A stretch of 35,382 nucleotides of DNA, taken from assembly GCF_000422565.1 (NCBI RefSeq), contig NZ_AUMA01000019.1:1-35382 (forward strand), written 5' to 3'. The notes under the pieces are model-generated. The model saw only the letters and a program-made list of their open reading frames with translations, made no database searches and was not told the origin of the DNA. Both the position numbers and the translations under genes were made by a program. Shown here piece by piece: positions 30,541 through 35,382 of this stretch; position 1 is the first letter of the stretch, and every line of letters starts with the position of its first letter. This DNA comes from Desulfovibrio aminophilus DSM 12254. Its GTDB lineage: Bacteria; Desulfobacterota; Desulfovibrionia; Desulfovibrionales; Desulfovibrionaceae.

Positions 30541-32703
30541 TCAGTTGGCCTGGGCCACGCGCGCGCCATAGATGCGCTCCATGGTCCGCATGGCTCGGTA
30601 GCCCGAGGTGTTGGGGTAGGTCTGATGCCAACGCTTTTCCTGTTCGGTCACGGCCTCGCCGGAGGCGATCCGGGCATCCAGTCGCTTCCAGCGCGCGTCG
30701 ATCTCCTGCGGGGTCTCTTGCTTGACGGGCATGGGCGTCACCTGGCCGGAGCGCACCCGCTCCAGGGCGGCGGCCTCGGCCGCGTCCAGGGGCCGAGCCT
30801 GGGGAGTGGAGGGCAGGGCCGCGCGCCTGGCCTCCACGGCCTTGACCGCTTCCAGGGTCTCCAGGCGGCGCTGCGCCTCGGGCAGGACCACCCGCTTGAG
30901 CATCTCCCCGGCCGTCGAGGCCACCAGCTTCTTCTGCTCGGCCTTGTAGGCCAGCTTCTGTTGCAGGGAGGCCTGCTGTTCCGGGGTGCCCAGGATGGCG
31001 GCCATCGGGTGCTCGGCCCCGTAGGTCCGCGCCTCGCACATGAATTTCCCGTCCGTGTCGTAGACCAGGATGGTGTCGGGCTCCTGGGGGTCGTAGCGCA
31101 CCACGCATTTGTGGCGGCGGTCGGAGAGCATGGGGTGGTAGTAGTGCCGCCCGCGCAGGCTCACGCCGTGCTTGGTGATCCCCTTGACTTCCTTGGAGAG
31201 CATGAGCAGGTCCAGCCGGGCCAAATCCACGCCGGGGCCCACTCCCAGGCTGAACACGTCGATGGGCGCGCGGCCCCTGAGATGAGCCGCCCGGCTGGGA
31301 CGCCGCACGTACTCGTCGAACCACAGCGCCAGGGCCTTGTAGGTCTCCTCCAGGGTCAGGGGACGGCCGCCCATCGCCGCATAGGCCCGCCGATGCACGT
31401 CCTCGCCGCGTTTCATCCGCGCTGGCTTGGCGTCGATGCAGTTGCCGGTGTACGAGGGCGACCAGACCTCAAGCTCATGCAGGGTGCCGAAAAACCGCTC
31501 AACCGGCTTGCTCTGGCCGTGGTACGGCTGGGCGTGGACCACGTGCATGTCCAGGTCGTCATAGAGCCCGTTCATGCCCACCGTGGTCCCGGTGTCCTCC
31601 AGCAGACTGGCGATGCCGCACTGCCGGAAATCCGCGACCCCCGAGAAGAACCGGGCCCGGAACGCCTTGCCGTTGTCCAGGTAGGCCACTTTCGGGGTCT
31701 TCCCCAGGGCGATGCAGGCCCGGCGGAACGCCGCCGCGATGCACTGCACGTTCTCCGTAGCCATGACTTCCCAGCCCACCGGGTAGTTGCTGGCCCCGTC
31801 GAACCACATGAGCAGCGTCATGCGGCAGGGCTTGCCCGTGGCGGGATTGATGGACTCGAAATTGAGCGTGTGGCCGTCCGCGATGAGCACGTCGCCCACG
31901 TTGATGAGGCTCCAGTCCCGGCGGATGGACCAGGCGCATTTGTCGTTCCAGGCCTTGGTTCCCTCGCGGACCATGACCCAGGTTTGGTGGCACTCGCCGA
32001 TGTAGCGGTCCAGGAAGCGGCGCATGGTGGCCTCGGACGGAATGGGCGAGAGGCCCTGGGCCCGCATGATCTTCCCGGCCTCGCGCACCGCGACGGAGAT
32101 GGCAGGGCTGTTGGGGTTGAGCGCCGTGCGCAGCAGCACCCGGCGGTGCTCGTCCGTCAACACGGACTGCCCGCGATGCGCCAGGCCCCGCCGATCCGCC
32201 AGCACGAGAACTGATCCCTGGCGCTCCTGGGCCACTTTCCAGCGCTCCAGGGACTGCCACGACACCTTGCCCAGGGCGTCCAAAAGGTTGGGCCAGCCAC
32301 CAGCGAGGTACGCCTCGACAAAGTCCCGCTTCGCCGCCACGGTCGCGCCGTGCCGTCGCTGCCATTCCAAGTACAGTCGGATCAAATCCGCCTTGGCCAG
32401 CGCCTTGGCCCGGCGCGCGGCGTCCAGGGCCTGGGCCGGAACCGGCGCGCCGGGGGCCGCCGGGAGCTGCGCGACGGCCAGGGCCGGGGAGGTCTCGGCC
32501 AGGGCCTTCTGCTCGGCCACCCGGATGGCCAGCCGCGTGGCCTCGGGCATGGACGCCACCAGCCACTCCCGGCCGCCGCCTCGGCCCGCGCGGGGGCGGG
32601 ACTTCCAGGACTCACGGGTGGCCATTCTGTGGACGGCCCTCACCGGGCGGTCGAGCAGCCCTGACAACTCCGTGGAGCTATATGATTCCTTGATGGTGGA
32701 CAT
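30541..32703 (-). CDS. DDE transposase (MuA-like)
   Basis: 720 aa (Mu A is 663). The first 50 residues (YSSTELSGLLDRPVRAVHRMATR … RGGGREWLVASMP) are the Mu-type N-terminal winged helix. The catalytic triad is visible: Asp276 in IADGHTL, Asp343 in YLDNGKAF, Glu402 in KPVERFFGTLHE. The D-D spacing of 67 equals that of Mu A (269/336). A beta-barrel and helical C-terminus follow. ATG 32703 was chosen because the conserved domain begins there. It cuts and joins phage ends and drives replicative transposition. Confidence 0.95.
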   Translation of the reverse strand: MSTIKESYSSTELSGLLDRPVRAVHRMATRESWKSRPRAGRGGGREWLVASMPEATRLAIRVAEQKALAETSPALAVAQLPAAPGAPVPAQALDAARRAKALAKADLIRLYLEWQRRHGATVAAKRDFVEAYLAGGWPNLLDALGKVSWQSLERWKVAQERQGSVLVLADRRGLAHRGQSVLTDEHRRVLLRTALNPNSPAISVAVREAGKIMRAQGLSPIPSEATMRRFLDRYIGECHQTWVMVREGTKAWNDKCAWSIRRDWSLINVGDVLIADGHTLNFESINPATGKPCRMTLLMWFDGASNYPVGWEVMATENVQCIAAAFRRACIALGKTPKVAYLDNGKAFRARFFSGVADFRQCGIASLLEDTGTTVGMNGLYDDLDMHVVHAQPYHGQSKPVERFFGTLHELEVWSPSYTGNCIDAKPARMKRGEDVHRRAYAAMGGRPLTLEETYKALALWFDEYVRRPSRAAHLRGRAPIDVFSLGVGPGVDLARLDLLMLSKEVKGITKHGVSLRGRHYYHPMLSDRRHKCVVRYDPQEPDTILVYDTDGKFMCEARTYGAEHPMAAILGTPEQQASLQQKLAYKAEQKKLVASTAGEMLKRVVLPEAQRRLETLEAVKAVEARRAALPSTPQARPLDAAEAAALERVRSGQVTPMPVKQETPQEIDARWKRLDARIASGEAVTEQEKRWHQTYPNTSGYRAMRTMERIYGARVAQAN

Positions 32704-32710
32704 TGGAGAC

Positions 32711-32854
32711 CTACGCGGCGTCCTTTCGATTCCGTTTCGGCTTGGGCTCTCGGCGCGTACCGCCCCGGAATGCCGGACCGTTGTCGATAAGCACGATGCG
32801 CGGCGCACAAAACGGATTGTGCATCAACATCTTCGCGATCTTGACCTGGTCCAT
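32711..32854 (-). CDS. 47-aa early protein
   Basis: ATG 32854 overlaps the Ner-like stop (ATGA) and the frame ends seven bases before the transposase ATG. The peptide is MDQVKIAKMLMHNPFCAPRI then VLIDNGPAFRGGTRREPKPK and NRKDAA. It has a basic C-terminus. The tight overlap and lack of any other gene in the gap support it. No function recognised. Confidence 0.6.
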   Translation of the reverse strand: MDQVKIAKMLMHNPFCAPRIVLIDNGPAFRGGTRREPKPKRNRKDAA

Positions 32855-33132
32855 CACGCCACCTTCCCTTCGGTGTCAGCCGCTTCCGTTTGATTCGGGT
32901 CGAACAGATATTTCTCCGGCACACCCAGCTCCCGCAGCCGGTCCAACACCAGGGCGGAATGCTTGTTCCCGTTGATGGTCCCGGACACGAGTTGATGGCA
33001 GACGCCCAGCTCCCGGGCCAGATCGGCCTGGCTGATCCCATGCCCGTCCAGGCATTCCTGGATGCGCCGCCGGACCTTGAACCGCGCCAGGCCGCACTTC
33101 AGCCGCACCCCCGGCATTCTCTTCGCCTTCAT
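32854..33132 (-). CDS. XRE/Ner-like HTH regulator
   Basis: 92 aa. ATG 33132 has GGAGGA six bases upstream and overlaps the preceding stop (ATGA). KVRRRIQECLDGHGISQADLARELGVCHQLVSGTINGNKHS is a clear XRE-type HTH (GISQADLARELGV). Position between the first early gene and the transposase matches ner of Mu, which represses early and repressor promoters. The inverted repeats in the 33582-33715 region are its likely targets, as for the main repressor. Confidence 0.88.
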   Translation of the reverse strand: MKAKRMPGVRLKCGLARFKVRRRIQECLDGHGISQADLARELGVCHQLVSGTINGNKHSALVLDRLRELGVPEKYLFDPNQTEAADTEGKVA

Positions 33133-33557
33133 ATGGATTCCTCCAATTGCTTCTTCTTCCTCCGTGCCTCCCGCTCGGAGACACAAGCCCGGCCATAGTC
33201 CCGCAGCTTGCGGTCCTCGGCCGTGAGCACGTCCAGGCCGACCACGCGGAGCAGCATCCGCAGGGGATCATAGTTTTTGGTGGCCAGACAAAAGACCACC
33301 ACCGCCAACAGCGAGGGGGTGTGATCCCGGTCCCCGGGCGAGAGCCACTTATCCAGTGTGTCCTTCGAGATTGCCTTGACGTTCCCGGCCGTGAGCCGGA
33401 CCCCGGCCGAGACTGCCACCGCGTTGATGCGGTCCAGCAGGAGCTTGCGCCCCTCTTCATCCGCCCCGGCCGCGCGGTTCATCGCGGCCCGGACGGAGGG
33501 GATGAGTCCGGCCAATTGGCTCATGCCGTCGTCATCAAAGAGGGAGAGTTGTTTCAT
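33129..33557 (-). CDS. first early protein with N-terminal sliding-clamp motif
   Basis: 142 aa, first gene of the early operon. Residues 3-7 (QLSLF) are a perfect beta-clamp binding motif (QLxLF). The rest is helical, with NVKAISKDTLDKWLSPGDRDHTPSLLAVVVFCLATKN, which reads like an HTH regulator of the CII type, and a basic Lys-rich end (RRKKKQLEESI). Similar proteins occur at this place in Mu-like phages, but a function is not established to my knowledge. A role in switching or in recruiting host DNA polymerase clamp is inferred. RBS is poor (GAGGT one base from ATG). Confidence 0.8.
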   Translation of the reverse strand: MKQLSLFDDDGMSQLAGLIPSVRAAMNRAAGADEEGRKLLLDRINAVAVSAGVRLTAGNVKAISKDTLDKWLSPGDRDHTPSLLAVVVFCLATKNYDPLRMLLRVVGLDVLTAEDRKLRDYGRACVSEREARRKKKQLEESI

Positions 33558-33581
33558 GACCTCGCCGTCCGCTCGGGTTCA

Positions 33582-33622
33582 GGGTCGACGTCCGATTTGG
33601 ATTCAAGGTCGGACGTTGACCC
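33582..33622. promoter_or_regulatory. long inverted repeat before the early operon, candidate operator
   Basis: Arms of 14 bases (GGGTCGACGTCCGA and TCGGACGTTGACCC) pair with a single G·T position and a 13-base spacer. The repeat begins 25 bases upstream of the first early start codon on the minus strand. Its length and symmetry suit a dimeric repressor or Ner-type site controlling the early promoter. Confidence 0.65.
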
Positions 33623-33678
33623 GGGCAAGTGGGGCGGGTAATGTCAAGCCTGCTAGGGACTCGGCTACCGCCCACGAG

Positions 33679-33715
33679 TATGGTTTAGGCAAAATAATGG
33701 TCATGGTCAACCATA
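33679..33715. promoter_or_regulatory. ATGGT half-site cluster, candidate repressor operator
   Basis: ATGGTT (33680), ATGGTC (33697), ATGGTC (33703) and the inverse AACCAT (33709) lie in 37 bp. The outer pair forms TATGGTT-N23-AACCATA. The cluster is between the early operon and the repressor promoter region. Autoregulation by the phage repressor is the simplest reading. Confidence 0.5.
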
Positions 33716-33734
33716 AAAAAGGTGTCAAACTTAT

Positions 33735-33763
33735 TTTTATGTTTAAAATATATTTATTATAAC
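33735..33763 (+). promoter_or_regulatory. possible repressor promoter
   Basis: An AT-rich stretch has TATAAC at 33758-33763 and TTTTAT at 33735-33740, 17 bp apart. The -35 is weak. It lies just upstream of the repressor start at 33827 and downstream of the ATGGT cluster, so repression or activation at those sites is plausible. Confidence 0.4.
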
Positions 33764-33826
33764 AAAATAAAAGAGATAGATGATAAATACACTGTCCAAC
33801 TATCTGTCCAGCTTCGAGGAGTGAAC

Positions 33827-34348
33827 TTGGACACCACGTTAGGCACACGACTTAAAGAACTCCGCCAAGGGATGAGCCAAGCTGCTTTCGCGCGCAAGCT
33901 CGATGTAAGCCCGAGCGCGATCGGGCAATACGAACGTGGGGAGCAACTACCTGGCGCAGCTTTTTTAATGGCTGTATCCAGACACTATAATGTTAGAGTC
34001 GACTGGCTGCTGTTCGGCGAAGGTCCAAAACACCCGGACTCGGGCGTAAAGATGGAGCACTTGGAAAGCCAAGCTGACCGAGAACTCGAGACCTATTTGG
34101 AGTCTGAGGGAGTGACCGACCGAAAAGCGCTGGCGGAAGAAATGGGGCTGTATAATAAGGATCGCGACGATTTTTTTAAAAATCTGTCCTTGGGGCGCAT
34201 GGTTGAGCGTCTAGTGAAAGAAAATGGGGAGTTAAAGCTAGAAAATTTACAGTTATCCATGCAATTAGACGCAGCACGTAAAATGTGCCTCAATTACTAT
34301 AAAAGCCTACAGAAGTATCGTAACGGTGGGGAGCCTCCTGGTATGTAG
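33827..34348 (+). CDS. phage repressor (XRE HTH, c-type)
   Basis: 173 aa from TTG 33827, chosen because GAGGAG is five bases upstream; an in-frame GTG at 33722 would add an AT-rich unlikely leader. Residues 5-60 (LGTRLKELRQGMSQAAFARKLDVSPSAIGQYERGEQLP … NVRVDWLLFGEG) are an XRE HTH. The rest is charged and helical and may mediate oligomerisation (LGRMVERLVKENGELKLENLQ). It is divergent from the early genes and more AT-rich than the rest. It should maintain lysogeny. No LexA-type cleavage domain is visible. Confidence 0.9.
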   Translation: MDTTLGTRLKELRQGMSQAAFARKLDVSPSAIGQYERGEQLPGAAFLMAVSRHYNVRVDWLLFGEGPKHPDSGVKMEHLESQADRELETYLESEGVTDRKALAEEMGLYNKDRDDFFKNLSLGRMVERLVKENGELKLENLQLSMQLDAARKMCLNYYKSLQKYRNGGEPPGM

Positions 34349-34386
34349 TTTTAGTGGGGCAAAAAACAAAAGAATATGGAGGTAAA

Positions 34387-34950
34387 ATGCCTCTTATTCC
34401 TTGTCCAGAATGCGGAAAAGAAGTAAGCACGAGCGCCAAAATGTGCCCGCACTGCGGGCTGCAAAACCCTATTTATGTAAGGAAAGACTCTGATGGTAAA
34501 ATAATTACAGGTGGGAGCGAAGACGTTAATAAACGAAAAAATAAAACTAAGATCGGTTGTTTTTCCTTGGTGTGTCTAGCTATATTACTAAATTCTATAT
34601 TTGGTGGTGGCGAGAAAAAGCAAAAAGATATTTCCGCAGCACTAGATTCCAAACAGGCAGTTACCCAAGTCTGTACGCCAGAACAAAAGCAGTCAGCATC
34701 AAACATACTTTTGATACTGCGTCAACGTGGGACGCGTGAGGTCGTTGGAGGCGGTGCTTGGTATGATTGGCGTGAAAATTGGTATGGGATGGATTTCCAG
34801 CGCCAGATGGATACGATGAGACTGATAGCCGACACGGAATATTGCGTAAGTAATGGGAAAATCACCCATATGCATATAGATTTTAATGGGGAGCATGTTG
34901 CAGAAGCAACCCCAACCGGCGGTATCCGTGTCCTCAAGTCTAGGCCATGA
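34387..34950 (+). CDS. zinc-ribbon membrane protein, lysogeny moron candidate
   Basis: 187 aa. ATG 34387 has GGAGG four bases upstream; the GTG at 34354 is less likely. CPECGKEVSTSAKMCPHCG at residues 6-24 is a zinc ribbon, a linker of about 30 residues is rich in Lys and Asp, and CFSLVCLAILLNSIFGG is one membrane span. The C-terminal 110 residues form a soluble domain. It is AT-rich and on the same strand as the repressor, so it is probably expressed in the lysogen. Superinfection exclusion or another host-benefit function is plausible but unproved. Confidence 0.85.
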   Translation: MPLIPCPECGKEVSTSAKMCPHCGLQNPIYVRKDSDGKIITGGSEDVNKRKNKTKIGCFSLVCLAILLNSIFGGGEKKQKDISAALDSKQAVTQVCTPEQKQSASNILLILRQRGTREVVGGGAWYDWRENWYGMDFQRQMDTMRLIADTEYCVSNGKITHMHIDFNGEHVAEATPTGGIRVLKSRP

Positions 34951-34962
34951 TTCTATTTCGTT

Positions 34963-35033
34963 TTTTGCGCCGGATAGTGCGCAATAAAAGAGTAAAAAAA
35001 AGGCCCTAGATTTTGCGCGGGATCAGGCGCAAT
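34963..35033. repeat. two copies of a TTTTGCGC-N8-GCGCAAT element
   Basis: 34963-34985 and 35011-35033 match at 19 of 23 bases and each is a dyad TTGCGC/GCGCAA. They are 48 bp apart, between the moron gene and the inner transposase-like site. They could be regulatory sites, transposase accessory sites or weak terminator hairpins for the moron. Confidence 0.65.
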
Positions 35034-35046
35034 TTGCGGGGTTTCT

Positions 35047-35220
35047 ATTCTCAAATTGGATGCAAATTTGGTCCGAAGTAGGCCCGACATTCTCATCTTG
35101 ATTTCGTGCCCTAAATTTTCTTCAACCTCCCCTCGCAGCCCGTGTCAGTCCTACATTCGTCCTACTTTTGTCCGACCCTACCTGGGTGTCTAGCCCATTC
35201 TCAAGTTAGCTGTCCCCCCA
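35047..35220. other. putative phage left end with L1, L2, L3-like transposase sites
   Basis: Read on the minus strand the end begins TGGGGGGACAG, and a motif C(T/C)AA(C/T)TTGAGAAT occurs at 35209-35197, in weaker form at 35100-35089, and at 35059-35047. From the proposed end these lie at about 12-24, 121-132 and 162-174. Mu L1, L2 and L3 have a similar layout with a wide L1-L2 gap. The terminal TG dinucleotide fits Mu-family ends. The exact end base is inferred. Confidence 0.65.
35149..35181. repeat. three 11-bp tandem units in the L1-L2 gap
   Basis: TCCTACATTCG, TCCTACTTTTG and TCCGACCCTAC follow each other without gaps. The 11-bp period is near the DNA helical repeat, and the array lies between the L1-like and L2-like sites, the place where HU bends Mu DNA. 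Confidence 0.6.
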
Positions 35221-35281
35221 TAGGAGGAAACACCTCCTCTTCCTTGAGACCATACAGGGCCGCGTCGGCGCGGGCTCCTGG

Positions 35282-35382
35282 ACGCAGGCTGACGCCCCCG
35301 CGTGGGGGGTGTCACCCGGCCACGATCACGGCGGTTTATGCCCGAGCAGTTTCAATCCACGCCCCCGCGTGGGGGGCGTCCT
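35282..35382 (-). CRISPR. trailer end of a type I-C-like CRISPR array (partial)
   Basis: A full 32-bp repeat is at 35349-35380 (plus strand begins GTTTCAATCCACGCCCCC). This belongs to the GTCGCCCCCC…GTGGATTGAAAC repeat class of type I-C systems. 67 bp to the left a degenerate copy (35282-35313) keeps 21 of 22 bases at one end and has lost the other 10. The 35-nt spacer is 35314-35348. By the usual I-C orientation transcription is leftward, and a degenerate last repeat marks the distal end; the leader and cas genes would be beyond the window. Confidence 0.85.

Larger units (their letters stand above)
1..35220 (-). mobile_element. Mu-like transposable prophage, siphovirus tail type (partial)
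   Basis: The region reads as one phage: repressor, MuA-like transposase, MuB-like ATPase, GemA, lysis genes, Mu-type packaging and head genes, then a lambda-order flexible tail and fibres. Almost all genes are on the minus strand and are chained by 1-4 base start/stop overlaps. The right edge at about 35220 is inferred from a terminal TG (minus strand) followed by three transposase-site-like motifs. The other phage end is not in the window, so the left boundary is only the window edge. Whether the genes below base 1731 belong to the same element is inferred from their unbroken overlap chain. Confidence 0.9.

Noticed and set aside
29804-31324. Upstream extension of the winged-helix gene frame through MuB-like and transposase genes
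   Set aside because: The extension overlaps two real genes in another frame; only the part from ATG 29803 has protein-like composition and a coupled start.
29953-32214. 753-codon open frame on the plus strand opposite the transposase and MuB-like genes
   Set aside because: It is a GC-rich antisense shadow: His/Gly/Arg-rich, no recognisable domain, and the opposite strand carries clear DDE and Walker motifs.
33642-33647. Perfect TTGACA on the minus strand as an early-promoter -35
   Set aside because: The bases 17 bp downstream (CCGGGT) are not a -10, so I do not call a promoter there.
33722-33826. N-terminal extension of the repressor from GTG 33722
   Set aside because: The added 35 residues are AT-rich and promoter-like, with no RBS; TTG 33827 has GAGGAG at good spacing and starts at the HTH.
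35221-35281. Host gene or array remnant between the phage end and the degenerate repeat
   Set aside because: Only a short AGGAG…CTCCT inverted repeat is visible; 61 bp is too little to call a feature.
35314-35348. Self-targeting of the prophage by the visible CRISPR spacer
   Set aside because: I found no convincing match to the 35-nt spacer on either strand by eye; a proper alignment would be decisive.

Overview
The window holds nearly all of a Mu-like (transposable) prophage, read almost entirely on the minus strand, plus 162 bp of host DNA at its right edge. The DNA is GC-rich, and the host flank carries a repeat of the type I-C CRISPR class. A Desulfovibrio-type or similar high-GC deltaproteobacterial host is a plausible inference, not something the sequence proves. 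The far (right-hand) phage end lies beyond base 1.

Layout, in phage order from right to left. (1) 35282-35382: trailer end of a CRISPR array in host DNA. (2) About 35220: putative phage left end (…CA on the plus strand, TG… on the minus strand), with three transposase-site-like motifs spaced as L1, L2 and L3 are in Mu. (3) 33827-34950: the only plus-strand genes, an AT-rich cI/c-type repressor and a zinc-ribbon membrane moron. (4) 33558-33826: divergent control region with inverted repeats. (5) 33557-24429: early/middle operon with two small regulators, a DDE transposase (MuA-like), an AAA ATPase (MuB-like), DUF3164, an HU-like protein, many small proteins, a GemA-like protein and an HTH protein. 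Most junctions are ATGA or GTGA overlaps. (6) 24269-17016: first late operon: holin candidate, lytic transglycosylase, Rz with nested Rz1, small and large terminase, portal, and an F-like protein with a C-terminal toxin-like nuclease domain. (7) 16301-13012: second late operon with the Mu-type head (G, protease/scaffold I/Z, cement protein, major capsid T, gp36/gp37-like). (8) 12569-1734: a lambda-order siphovirus tail (tube, G/GT chaperones with a -1 frameshift, tape measure, M, L, K, fused I-J), then a pyocin-knob fibre and fibre-assembly protein. (9) 1731-1: accessory genes in the place where Mu keeps gin/mom: small membrane protein, DksA/TraR-type protein, coiled-coil protein, 31-aa Cys protein, ASCH protein, RMF-Lar-like fusion and the start of a DnaB-like helicase.

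Two nearly identical 29-bp elements (24396-24424 and 16842-16870) lie just upstream of the two late operons and look like shared activator-dependent late promoters. Next to the second one is a plus-strand sigma70-like promoter and an intrinsic terminator about 110 bp apart, predicting a small structured RNA transcribed against the late genes. The best candidates for new biology are this sRNA/late-promoter switch, the RMF-Lar/ASCH/DnaB accessory module, the sliding-clamp motif in the first early protein, and the nuclease-tailed F protein.
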